DNA of 49,394 nucleotides, from the NCBI GenBank assembly GCA_016290135.1, contig JAEESW010000015.1:1-49394 (forward strand), given 5' to 3'. The stretch is from a bacterium (GTDB lineage: Bacteria > UBP6 > UBA1177). A model generated the notes under the pieces. The model was not told the origin of the DNA. It saw nothing but the letters and a program-made list of their open reading frames with translations, and did not search any database. The position numbers were made by a program, and so were the translations under genes. This document shows, one piece after another, positions 16,065 to 24,322 of this stretch (positions are counted from its first letter, which is position 1; each line of letters opens with the position of its first letter).

Positions 16065-17342
16065 ATGTCTGTTTTTGACGAACTTAAAAGACGCGGTTTC
16101 ATCGCGCAGGTAACGGATGAAGGAATAGTTGAGCATTTGAAAAATAACAAAGTCACGGTTTACTGCGGTTTCGACCCGACGGCAAACAGCCTTCACATCG
16201 GAAACCTCGTTCCGATCATGGGACTCGCGCATTTCCAGAGGTGCGGGAACAAAGTTCTGGCGCTTGTAGGCGGTGCGACCGGCATGATAGGCGACCCGAG
16301 CGGAAGATCGACCGAAAGAAATCTGCAGACCATTGAAAAAGTCAGGGAAAACGTTGAAGCCATCAAAAAACAGATGGGGACTGTCCTCAAATTCGACGGC
16401 GAAAATCCTGCTGAGATCGTCAACAACTACGACTGGACGGCAAACATGTCGATCCTCGACTGGCTGCGCGAAGTCGGCAAATTCTTCACGATAAACTACA
16501 TGCTGACAAAAGATTCGGTAAAAACGAGGATCGCTTCTGAAAACGGCATCTCGTTCACCGAATTCAGCTACATGACTCTTCAGGCTCACGATTTCCTTCA
16601 TCTTTTCAAGGAGAAAGGATGCTCGGTCCAGTTCGGCGGCAACGACCAGTGGGGCAACATCACGGCAGGGCTTGAGCTCATCAGAAGGATGAATCCAGAC
16701 GATGCAGGAAAAGCTTTCGGCATGACTTTCCCGCTGATGACGACTTCGACCGGCGAAAAATTCGGCAAGAGCGCAGGAAACGCTGTTTGGCTCGACGCTG
16801 AAAAGACTTCGCCTTACCAATACTACCAGTACTGGATCAACGTCACCGACGAAGATGTCGAAAAGATGTTGAAAATATTCACGTTTTTGGATGTCGATGA
16901 AATCGAGAAAGTCGTTGAAGAGCACAAAAAGGAGCCGCATTTGAGAAAAGCTCAGACTCTTCTTGCGACTGAAGCGACCCGCATCATGCACGGCGAAGAG
17001 GGCCTTCGCAGCGCACAGGCTGCAAGCGCGGCACTTTTCGGCGGAGATCTTCACGGACTCAGCGAAAAAGATCTCATCAGTATTTTCAAGGATGTTCCTT
17101 CGACAACAGTTCCGGCAAGTGACTTCGAAAACGGCGTAAATATCACAGATCTGCTTGTTCTCACCAAGATGCAGCCTTCAAAAGGCAAGGCGAGAGCGAT
17201 GATCGCGCAGGGCGGCTGCTACGTCAACAATGAAAAGGCTGACAATGCCGACATGATGCTTAAAACAGCGGATCTTCTTCACGGATCGCTCCTTGTCATC
17301 CGCTGCGGAAAGAAAAATTACCACCTCGTAAAGAAAGGGTAG
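16065..17342 (+). CDS. tyrS: Tyrosine--tRNA ligase
   Basis: Charges tRNA-Tyr. It has 425 residues with class I motifs 'PTANSLHIGNLVPIM' (HIGH) and 'KFGKSAGNA' (KMSKS equivalent, 232-240), tyrosine-pocket signatures 'YCGFDPTA' and 'GGNDQWGNI', and a C-terminal S4 RNA-binding domain ('NITDLLVLTKMQPSKGKARA'). The ATG at 16065 follows GGAG at the right distance; an ATG at 16053 overlapping the gltX stop is also in frame. Spacing shows coupling to gltX. Confidence 0.97.
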   Translation: MSVFDELKRRGFIAQVTDEGIVEHLKNNKVTVYCGFDPTANSLHIGNLVPIMGLAHFQRCGNKVLALVGGATGMIGDPSGRSTERNLQTIEKVRENVEAIKKQMGTVLKFDGENPAEIVNNYDWTANMSILDWLREVGKFFTINYMLTKDSVKTRIASENGISFTEFSYMTLQAHDFLHLFKEKGCSVQFGGNDQWGNITAGLELIRRMNPDDAGKAFGMTFPLMTTSTGEKFGKSAGNAVWLDAEKTSPYQYYQYWINVTDEDVEKMLKIFTFLDVDEIEKVVEEHKKEPHLRKAQTLLATEATRIMHGEEGLRSAQAASAALFGGDLHGLSEKDLISIFKDVPSTTVPASDFENGVNITDLLVLTKMQPSKGKARAMIAQGGCYVNNEKADNADMMLKTADLLHGSLLVIRCGKKNYHLVKKG

Positions 17343-17357
17343 GACTATAAACCTGCC

Positions 17358-17386
17358 GATCTCTGGATAATAATATATCCCGGATC
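17358..17386 (+). terminator. Possible terminator after tyrS
   Basis: GATC-GGATA and TATCC-GATC arms form an imperfect stem around ATAATA, followed by TTTAATTTATT. The stem has a bulge and the T-run is broken, so confidence is low. Confidence 0.3.
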
Positions 17387-17395
17387 TTTAATTTA

Positions 17396-17423
17396 TTGAC
17401 AAAGCACAGGTCATCAATAAAAT
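17396..17423 (+). promoter_or_regulatory. Promoter for the large lipoprotein
   Basis: TTGACA (17396-17401), 16 bases, TAAAAT (17418-17423): a close sigma-70 match, identical in spacing and -10 to the promoters at 12734 and 34896. Confidence 0.65.
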
Positions 17424-17465
17424 TTTCAGGCTTTTTTTAAGGTTTAATTTGAGAGAGATGCAAAA

Positions 17466-19847
17466 ATGAGAAAATGTTTTCAGATCATGCTGCTTGCAGC
17501 GCTTGTTTTGGTCGTTTCATGCGGCGGAAGTAAAAAATCGAAGGACTCATGTCCTGACGGTTACCACTGGTCCGGGACCGAATGTGTAATCAACGGCAGC
17601 AGCGACACCGGAGACACTGCTGTCACCGATACCGACACTCAGCCTGACGACACCGATACGGTCGATGATTCCGACACCGATACGGAGCCGGGAGACACTG
17701 ACACTTCGGATTACACCGGAGACTGCACCGAGATCCGCAGCGGAGATTCTTTCGAGATCAATGTCGAAACTAAAAAACTCACTGTCGGAGAGATCACTGT
17801 CAACGGCGCGGCGGCCGGAGATGATGTCTACGGCGAGATCTGGGCGGAAAACAGAGAGACTCTCGACGAATTCAAAGTCGGTGATGCCGCAGGGCTTTCG
17901 GGCAAGACCTTGAATTTCCCGAAAGGAAGATACAATTTCGCATACAGACCTGTCTCCTCATCGAGTAAGATCGTCATGCTGGAAAATATCGACATGACAA
18001 GCGGTGACAGAACGCTCGATTTCGATCTCCCGCTTTATCACCTCACAGGAAAGGTCGTAAACAACTCTGATTCTGTCTTTACAGTTGAAGAGACCTATCA
18101 GGCCGAGACGCAGCTCGTCCTCAAAACGGGAACTTTTGAGAAAGTCATTCCTTACAGCGGATTTGCTTCTTTCGATCTTCTGCTCCCGAAAGGAAAATAT
18201 TCGGTCTATTTCAAAGGTCAGCTTGCATCAGGACAGGGGATGTTCGAGGGAACAGCCGTCTCTTCGGCGAATGCTCTGTCGGTAGAGGAAGATACTGAAT
18301 CCAATATCAAGATCCAGACGGTGACTTTTGCAGGTTCGATCGTGAAAGAAGGTTATCCTGTAGGCGGAGGCAGGCTTATTCTTGTCGAAAATCCCCCCTT
18401 CGGTTCGGCAAACGGGATCGTTGCGGCTGATCTTTCTTCGGCTTCATCGTACAACATCACTGTTACGACCGGTGCTGATCTGAATCTCCTCTATCTTCCG
18501 GAGGCTGACTCTTATCCTCTCCGCTATATAAAGCTGGAAACATGGAACAGCGGAGTAGAGAATCCTTCCTCCCACAACATCTCGCTCGATTTCGGCAGAG
18601 TCCACGGCAAAATAACTTTCCTTGGCGGCAACGATTTCCCGACAGTTGCAAAGTGTGAAGCTGCCGACTGCACGATAGGCAAACTTAAGGCGACCGGATT
18701 CGACGCATCCTCTTTTGTGATCAAGAATCTGGGCACAGAGATCGTCGCTGACGGTGAAGGGAATGTTACTTACGACGCCCTGCTTGTAAGAAGGATCGCT
18801 GTAGTCGACGGTGAAGGAAGTGTTCAATATACCCCGAAATCCTATTCGATGAATTTTGAAAGTTACCTCAACGATGCTTCCGGCATCTTCCAGGCACTGC
18901 CGTTTACGGTCCCTGCAAAATATGAAAACAGCGAAGGCAACAAAGTCTCCTCGTTCTCTTTTTCAGTCACTGAAGCTGACGGAACGACTTCGTGGCTGAC
19001 AGAGAAAGAACTGAACCTTGATGTTTCTCCCAACAAGATCACAGGGAAAGTCACTCTCAACGGCTCCACTTTCGAGACCGACAAAAACGACCTGATAAAA
19101 CTTAAAGACGAGAACGGCGGAGAATATCCGGTAGTCAACCTTTCGGAACTTTCCGGCGGAGAATACAGTTTTTATGTTCCTGACGGATCTTACGATGTCA
19201 TCTATGACGGAAAAGGGATCCTTTCGAGCGATTTTAAAACTTATATCGAACACGATCTCGAGATCAACGACGACGAGACAGACCACGAACTGGCTCTGAA
19301 GACAGGAAGAGTCACGCTTGACTTCAATGTTAACGGAACTCCTTTCGCAACATGGGCAGAAGGGGAAAAGAGCCTCGAGTCGATAGCTCTCGCAGTGAAT
19401 ATCGACAAAACGGCGAGCGATTTTGTGCTCGATCTTAGCAAAAAAGACGGCAAATATGCCGCTGAAGTCCTCACGGGCTCTGTCATAAACGCATACCTTG
19501 AGCTTGCTTTCGTTGACAAAGTCGCATCTGAAAAGAGTTATGCGAGAGTCCCGGTCCTTGCTTCACACAACATGGCGTCGGGAACGGTCATAAGCAATGA
19601 TCTTACCCTGATCGATTTTTCAATGTCGGTCAAACTCAACGGAAAGGCAGTCAGCGCTTCCGAATATGCTGCCAAATTCAGACTCCAGGGCACTTACCAG
19701 ACTGAAATCTTCTGTCCGGCTGAAGGTTCTGTCGGAGCTTTCATGCCGAAACGCGAATACAAGACCCCGGCCCCGGAACTTTATCTCAACGAAGGCTTTG
19801 ACACAAAGCAGGCTGTTTCGCTCAACTGCATTTATTTTGGTGAATAA
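17466..19847 (+). CDS. Large lipoprotein with Asp/Thr linker and repeated beta-sandwich-like units
   Basis: 793 residues. The signal MRKCFQIMLLAALVLVVSC ends in a lipobox (VVSC). A short Cys loop ('CPDGYHWSGTECV') and a linker rich in Asp, Thr and Ser follow (about 42-85). The rest shows recurring patterns 'LTGKVV', 'FAGSIVKEG', 'VHGKITFLGG' and 'ITGKVTLNG', each later followed by 'FPKGRYNFAYR', 'LPKGKYSVYFKG' or 'VPDGSYDVIYDGKG'. These look like tandem carboxypeptidase-regulatory-like beta-sandwiches, as in surface adhesins or polymer-binding proteins. No catalytic motif is seen. It is probably anchored in the outer membrane; the function is unknown. Confidence 0.82.
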   Translation: MRKCFQIMLLAALVLVVSCGGSKKSKDSCPDGYHWSGTECVINGSSDTGDTAVTDTDTQPDDTDTVDDSDTDTEPGDTDTSDYTGDCTEIRSGDSFEINVETKKLTVGEITVNGAAAGDDVYGEIWAENRETLDEFKVGDAAGLSGKTLNFPKGRYNFAYRPVSSSSKIVMLENIDMTSGDRTLDFDLPLYHLTGKVVNNSDSVFTVEETYQAETQLVLKTGTFEKVIPYSGFASFDLLLPKGKYSVYFKGQLASGQGMFEGTAVSSANALSVEEDTESNIKIQTVTFAGSIVKEGYPVGGGRLILVENPPFGSANGIVAADLSSASSYNITVTTGADLNLLYLPEADSYPLRYIKLETWNSGVENPSSHNISLDFGRVHGKITFLGGNDFPTVAKCEAADCTIGKLKATGFDASSFVIKNLGTEIVADGEGNVTYDALLVRRIAVVDGEGSVQYTPKSYSMNFESYLNDASGIFQALPFTVPAKYENSEGNKVSSFSFSVTEADGTTSWLTEKELNLDVSPNKITGKVTLNGSTFETDKNDLIKLKDENGGEYPVVNLSELSGGEYSFYVPDGSYDVIYDGKGILSSDFKTYIEHDLEINDDETDHELALKTGRVTLDFNVNGTPFATWAEGEKSLESIALAVNIDKTASDFVLDLSKKDGKYAAEVLTGSVINAYLELAFVDKVASEKSYARVPVLASHNMASGTVISNDLTLIDFSMSVKLNGKAVSASEYAAKFRLQGTYQTEIFCPAEGSVGAFMPKREYKTPAPELYLNEGFDTKQAVSLNCIYFGE

Positions 19848-19888
19848 ATCAACGACCCGTTTTAATCTTTTTATCTTAGGAGGTCATT

Positions 19889-20755
19889 ATGAAACGTGTG
19901 GTTACCGTTCAGGATATTTCCTGTCTCGGCAAATGTTCTCTTACCGTTGCCCTGCCGATAATTTCGGCGATGGGTGTCGAGACCTGCGTCATCCCGACTG
20001 CGGTTCTTTCGACACACACGGTTTTTAAAGGATTTACTTTTCACGATCTGACAAGCGAGATCGCCCCTGTCATGGAGCACTGGAAAAAGGAAAATTTCCA
20101 TTTCGATGCGATCTACACAGGCTATCTCGGCTCATTCGAGCAGCTTGAGCTTATGAAAAGGCTTATTGCCGATTTCGGAGGGGAGGGGACTCTCGCGATA
20201 GTCGACCCGTGCATGGCCGACAACGGCAGACTCTATCCCGGATTTACTCAGGAATTCGCATTTGCCATGGCTAAACTCGGCGGGAAGGCAGATATAATCG
20301 TTCCGAACATGACTGAAGCAAGTTTCATGCTCGGTGTCCCTTACCGTGCGGGCGGCACGTACGATGAAGCGTATCTTAAAAAAATACTTAAAGATATCGC
20401 TGCATTAGGTGCTAAAAAGGTGGTCCTTAAAGGTGTGGAATTTCCTGAAGACCAGCCTTCTTTCAAAAATGTCGCCGGAAAGATCGGTATCGTTGCATAC
20501 GATGCGGAAAAGGATGCTTTTTCAAGTTATTTCCACGAAAAAGTCAACCAGAATTTCCACGGAACGGGCGATATCTTCGCAAGCGTTTTTACCGGCGCTT
20601 GTCTGAGAGGATGCACTCTCGAAGAATCCTATTCCCTTGCGGCTGATTTTGTCGTCGAAGCAATAAAAGAGACGATGAAACAGGAGAATCACAACTGGTA
20701 CGGCGTCGATTTCGAAGCTGTATTTCCTTATCTTATCAAACGCCTTGAAAAGTAG
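19889..20755 (+). CDS. pdxY: Pyridoxal/pyridoxamine kinase (PfkB-type fold)
   Basis: 288 residues. Begins 'VVTVQDISCLGKCSLTVALP', the N-terminal hallmark of pyridoxamine kinases, with 'IPTAVLSTHTVFKG' and 'YTGYLGSFEQLE' in the vitamer pocket, 'VDPCMADNGRLY', and the C-terminal anion hole and base 'NFHGTGDIFASVFTG' (the catalytic Asp is in GTGD). It phosphorylates pyridoxal and related B6 vitamers in the salvage route to pyridoxal phosphate. AGGAGGTCATT precedes the ATG. The exact vitamer preference is not determined by sequence. It is convergent with rlmN. Confidence 0.87.
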   Translation: MKRVVTVQDISCLGKCSLTVALPIISAMGVETCVIPTAVLSTHTVFKGFTFHDLTSEIAPVMEHWKKENFHFDAIYTGYLGSFEQLELMKRLIADFGGEGTLAIVDPCMADNGRLYPGFTQEFAFAMAKLGGKADIIVPNMTEASFMLGVPYRAGGTYDEAYLKKILKDIAALGAKKVVLKGVEFPEDQPSFKNVAGKIGIVAYDAEKDAFSSYFHEKVNQNFHGTGDIFASVFTGACLRGCTLEESYSLAADFVVEAIKETMKQENHNWYGVDFEAVFPYLIKRLEK

Positions 20756-20778
20756 GGACGTGCCGAGGTGCGTCTACT
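20751..20778. repeat. Inverted repeat between pdxY and rlmN
   Basis: GTAGGGACG and CGTCTAC arms flank TGCCGAGGTG. The element resembles the ...ACGTCTCTAC ends of the palindromic repeats at 8335-8358 and may be a further member, or act as a shared terminator for the convergent genes. The stop codon of pdxY overlaps it. Confidence 0.4.
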
Positions 20779-20789
20779 GAATCCTTGAT

Positions 20790-21809
20790 CTAATTTTTCA
20801 CCCTTCCGAGCTGACCGCAGGCTGCAAGTTTGTCGCCGCCGCGCGACTTTCTGATGAGCGCGGTCACATTTTTTGCGATCAGGATATTCTGAAAATCGAT
20901 GATCCTTTTCATCGGTGTCGGCTCGAAAGCGGCTCCGTCAAAGGTGTTGAATGGGATGATGTTGACTTTTGCGTCGTATCTTTTTGCTATTTTCGCCAGT
21001 TTTTCGGCGTCTTCAGGTGTGTCGTTGAAATTTTTGAGCATGACATATTCCAGAACTACCATTTTGCGCGAAACAGGGTAGGAATCTATCGCTTTAAGAA
21101 GTTCCTTGAGAGGATATTTCCTATTTATCGGCATGATCCTGCTGCGTTTTTCATCGGTGACCGCGTGAAGAGAAACGGCGAGGTTCACTTTTGTCTTTTC
21201 TCCCAATTCGACGACTTTGTCTGCAACGCCCGAAGTCGAAACAGTGATCTTTCTGTTCGAGAAGTTGAAGCCGAAGTCGTCAAGCAGGATATCGATCGAG
21301 TCAAGGAGGTTTTCAAAGTTGAGAAGCGGTTCGCCCATTCCCATGAAAACGAGATTCGTGATCCTTTTTTCATTTTTTTCGGCTTCGATCTGAGCCGCGA
21401 GGACCTGCGAATCTATTTCCGAAACGGTGAGATCACGCTTGAAACCGAGGCTTCCGGTGCGGCAGAAAGCGCAGTGCAGGGGGCAGCCCGCCTGAGTCGA
21501 GACGCAGAGGGTGCAGCGCGATTCTTCCGGAATGATGACAGCTTCGACAACATTGCCGTCGCTCAGCGTGAAGGCGAGTTTCTGCGTTCCGTCGGACGAA
21601 GCGAAGATCTCGCCAGGGAAAATCGGTGATATTTCAAACATTCCGGCAAGTTTTTCTCTGTCGGATTTACTGATGTTGGTCATCTCATCGAACGAAAAAA
21701 CTCTTTTCTGATAGATCCACTGCATTATTTGTGCAGCCTTGAATTTGGCAAAACCGTTTTCAAGAAGGATCGATTCGAGTTTTTTGCGGGTCAAATCAAG
21801 CAGTTCCAT
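20790..21809 (-). CDS. rlmN: 23S rRNA/tRNA adenine-C2 methyltransferase RlmN
   Basis: A radical-SAM enzyme that methylates C2 of A2503 in 23S rRNA and of A37 in some tRNAs. 339 residues with the cluster motif 'CPLHCAFCRTGS' (CX3CX2C), 'VFMGMGEPLLNFEN', 'ITVSTSGVADKV', 'NLAVSLHAVTDEKRSRIMPI' and a C-terminal 'KSRGGDKLAACGQL' holding the second catalytic Cys. ATG 21809 is the likely start; a GTG at 21815 overlapping the upstream TGA is also in frame. Its start meets the stop of the prepilin peptidase gene, so the two are translationally coupled. Confidence 0.96.
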   Translation of the reverse strand: MELLDLTRKKLESILLENGFAKFKAAQIMQWIYQKRVFSFDEMTNISKSDREKLAGMFEISPIFPGEIFASSDGTQKLAFTLSDGNVVEAVIIPEESRCTLCVSTQAGCPLHCAFCRTGSLGFKRDLTVSEIDSQVLAAQIEAEKNEKRITNLVFMGMGEPLLNFENLLDSIDILLDDFGFNFSNRKITVSTSGVADKVVELGEKTKVNLAVSLHAVTDEKRSRIMPINRKYPLKELLKAIDSYPVSRKMVVLEYVMLKNFNDTPEDAEKLAKIAKRYDAKVNIIPFNTFDGAAFEPTPMKRIIDFQNILIAKNVTALIRKSRGGDKLAACGQLGRVKN

Positions 21810-21811
21810 GA

Positions 21812-22678
21812 TCACATCCCGAAAAAGAAAGATAAAATGGAATTCATTGTCTCAGTCGGGAGAAGGAACATCAGAAGTCCGCCTGCCGCGAGGAAAGGGC
21901 CGAAATAGATCGCGTGCTCGACATCCTTCTCCTCCTTTGAGTTAAGGTCTTCGGCCGAAATATTGCCGGCAATGCGCTTTTTTCCGAACAAGAACTTTGC
22001 AACGAGATAGAAGATTATCCCGCCGAATGAAGCAATGAAAAGGACGAACGGGATCTTGACCGGACCCGTGAATGCGCCTATCGCCGCTAAAATGTAGACA
22101 TCGCCGAGTCCCATGCCGATCTTGCGTGTGACAATGTAGAAAAGAAAGATCGCAAGCAGGAGAAATCCCGCTCCGACACCGATCCCGGTGAGCGATTCCT
22201 GCCAAGTCAGAGACGGTTCGAAAAAGCTCCAGAGGATCCCCATGAAGATCGGAGGGATTATCACTTTCGAATAGACGAACTGCGTTTTATAGTCGATCGC
22301 CGCGGTGACGACAAGTGCCGAAATGAAGTAGAGCGGAAGGATGAGGCGCGGATGGAGCCCGAATTTCAGGAACGCAAACAGGTATAAAAACGCGTTCAGA
22401 AGCTCGATCACAGGGTAGATCAGCGAGATCTTCTCTCCGCAGCCGGAGCATTTGCCGCGCAGAAAAAGCCAGCTGAACACAGGAATGTTTTCGTACCATG
22501 TGATCTTGTGTCCGCATTTCGTGCAGGAACTCGGCGGAAAAACGATGCTTTTCCCAAGCGGGATGCGGTAGATGCAGACATTGAGAAAACTTCCGAACAA
22601 AAGTCCGTAAATAAAGACGAAAGCGACCGAAAACGGCATGAAGCGCTTCGAATTGAGAATAAAGAAAAGATCTTCCAT
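21812..22678 (-). CDS. Prepilin peptidase / N-methyltransferase (A24 family)
   Basis: 288 residues; an inner-membrane aspartyl protease that cleaves and methylates type IV pilin-like or type II secretion pseudopilin precursors. 'GSFLNVCIYRIPLGKS' is the N-terminal signature. Two CxxC pairs ('CTKCGHKITWYENIPVFSW', 'CSGCGEKIS') form the zinc site of the methyltransferase part. The catalytic aspartates are in 'AAIDYKTQFVYSKV' and 'GMGLGDVYILAAIGAF'. Seven or eight hydrophobic segments are visible. The start at 22678 has a GGGGGAAAA site. No pilin genes are in the window. Coupled to rlmN. Confidence 0.93.
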   Translation of the reverse strand: MEDLFFILNSKRFMPFSVAFVFIYGLLFGSFLNVCIYRIPLGKSIVFPPSSCTKCGHKITWYENIPVFSWLFLRGKCSGCGEKISLIYPVIELLNAFLYLFAFLKFGLHPRLILPLYFISALVVTAAIDYKTQFVYSKVIIPPIFMGILWSFFEPSLTWQESLTGIGVGAGFLLLAIFLFYIVTRKIGMGLGDVYILAAIGAFTGPVKIPFVLFIASFGGIIFYLVAKFLFGKKRIAGNISAEDLNSKEEKDVEHAIYFGPFLAAGGLLMFLLPTETMNSILSFFFGM

Positions 22679-22863
22679 TTTTCCCCCGAAAATCAACAAA
22701 AAACTGAAGATTTTCAACATAACGGCGAAAATGTCAATCAAATTCGGAGTCGTAAGAGAGCGGCGATATCACGATATCACGATAATCGGAGGCGGCGGCA
22801 AAGAATTTTGTTTTTCCCGTTCTTTTCTTTAAAATCGGCTCAACTTGTTTTTTGGAGGTCAGA

Positions 22864-23454
22864 ATGAAAATAGTTTTTGCATCGGGAAACAAAGGGAAAC
22901 TGCGTGAGGCCGCTGAAATCTTTGAAGGTTTTGAGATAGTTCCGATAAGCGCGTTCCCGGCATGGACCGCTCCTGACGAAAACGGTTCTACTTTTCTACA
23001 GAACGCCGTGATAAAGGCCGAAGCTGCGGCAAAGGCGGCTGAAGGTCAGATCGTGCTCGCCGATGACTCGGGTCTTGTCGTTCCCGCTTTGAACGGAGCC
23101 CCCGGGATCTTTTCAGCCCGTTTTTCTGCGGAAGGGACAGATGCCGCAAACAGAAAAAAACTTCTTGCCGAACTTTCCGGAGCCGGCGACAGGAGCGCAT
23201 ACTTCCTCTGCACGGCAGTCCTCATTTTTCCTGATAAAACTGTGATCGCAGCCGAGGGAAGATGCTGCGGAAAAATAATCGGAACGGAACGCGGAGAAAA
23301 CGGTTTCGGCTATGACCCGGTCTTTGTTCCCGACGGCTATGAAAAGACTCTTGCCGAGCTTTCGGAAGGAGAGAAAAACGCGATAAGCCACAGAGGAAAG
23401 GCCTTTCGGAAATTAATTTCTCGCGCCGTTGATCTTGCCGTAATTACGGAATAA
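22864..23454 (+). CDS. rdgB: RdgB/HAM1 non-canonical purine NTP pyrophosphatase
   Basis: 196 residues. Hydrolyses dITP, XTP and ITP to monophosphates and keeps deaminated purines out of DNA and RNA. Signatures are 'IVFASGNKGKLREA', 'NAVIKAEAAAKA', 'LADDSGLVVPALNGAPGIFSARF', 'GENGFGYDPVFVPDG' and 'KNAISHRGKAF'. ATG 22864 has GGAGG seven bases upstream; an in-frame ATG at 22852 lies upstream of the ribosome site. Transcribed away from the prepilin peptidase gene. Confidence 0.95.
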   Translation: MKIVFASGNKGKLREAAEIFEGFEIVPISAFPAWTAPDENGSTFLQNAVIKAEAAAKAAEGQIVLADDSGLVVPALNGAPGIFSARFSAEGTDAANRKKLLAELSGAGDRSAYFLCTAVLIFPDKTVIAAEGRCCGKIIGTERGENGFGYDPVFVPDGYEKTLAELSEGEKNAISHRGKAFRKLISRAVDLAVITE

Positions 23455-23511
23455 GGGAATTACGTAATCCCGAAGCGGCGCAAAGAAATCCCGGAGCGGC
23501 ACTGAATTTTT

Positions 23512-23539
23512 TTGACTTTTAAAGGCTTTCTTATATAAG
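23512..23539 (+). promoter_or_regulatory. Promoter for the YfgM/BamB-like operon
   Basis: TTGACT (23512-23517), 16 bases, TATAAG (23534-23539). Just upstream, 23440-23485 holds the palindrome CCGTAATTACGG and two CCCGRAGCGGC copies, possibly the end of rdgB transcription. Confidence 0.55.
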
Positions 23540-23581
23540 GCGCGGTATTTTTTTGTTTGTTCTATTTTTTTGGAGGAAATC

Positions 23582-24322
23582 ATGGCTTTGAAGCTTAGAG
23601 GCGCAAGAAAAGCTAAGGCGAAAGATGTTGAAGCGGCTGCGCATATCGTTGAAAACGACGCTTTTCAGGAACAGGGTAAAAAAGTTGTTCTCGAACATCC
23701 TTATTTTATTTTCGGCTGTGTTGCAGCAATAGTTGCCGTTGTAGTGATAGCTATGCTTGTTTCGACGGCTGTTAAATCGGCATCCGACGCAAAATCGCTT
23801 GAATATGCCGAGGCTGCGGAACTCCTCGACAAGGCTGACGGGGAAAATCCTGAAAACGCAAATGCTTCTTATGAAAAGGCTCTTGAAGCTTTCGGCAAAG
23901 TTATAAAAAACCAGTCCGGTTCCATGAATGCGGCTGCTTCGATGGTATTCTCAGGCCGTATTTACAAAGAGCAGTTCAACAACTGTGACAAGGCTGTCGA
24001 TCTCTTCAAGCAGGCTCGCATGAGCGGCAAACTTGACACCGACATCCGTTTCGTCACCTACGAAGGCGAAGCGATGTGCTACTTCGACAAAGGCGATTTC
24101 GAAAAGGCTTCCGGCATTTGGAAGGAATGGCTCGACCAAAAGACCGATATCTATAAGGATTACGCGCTTTATTACATCGGCATGGCTTATGAAAAACTCG
24201 GAAAAGCCGATGATGCGGCAGAGTATTACAACAGATTGAAAAACGAGTATCCGAAGAGCGTTCTTATTGCCAAGATAGTCAGCAAAGTCGCAACGAAAGA
24301 GCCGGAAAAAGCACAGAATTAA
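23582..24322 (+). CDS. YfgM-like inner-membrane tetratricopeptide protein
   Basis: 246 residues. A charged cytoplasmic N-terminus (about 40) is followed by one hydrophobic segment ('FIFGCVAAIVAVVVIAMLV') and then a long helical periplasmic domain with TPR-like repeats (for example 'DYALYYIGMAYEKLGKADDA' and 'AEYYNRLKNEYPKS'). Single-spanning TPR proteins of this shape match YfgM, which in E. coli interacts with SecYEG and periplasmic chaperones. The next gene, starting inside this stop as TAATG, is BamB-like, repeating the yfgM-bamB gene order. ATG 23582 follows GGAGGAAATC. Confidence 0.72.
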   Translation: MALKLRGARKAKAKDVEAAAHIVENDAFQEQGKKVVLEHPYFIFGCVAAIVAVVVIAMLVSTAVKSASDAKSLEYAEAAELLDKADGENPENANASYEKALEAFGKVIKNQSGSMNAAASMVFSGRIYKEQFNNCDKAVDLFKQARMSGKLDTDIRFVTYEGEAMCYFDKGDFEKASGIWKEWLDQKTDIYKDYALYYIGMAYEKLGKADDAAEYYNRLKNEYPKSVLIAKIVSKVATKEPEKAQN

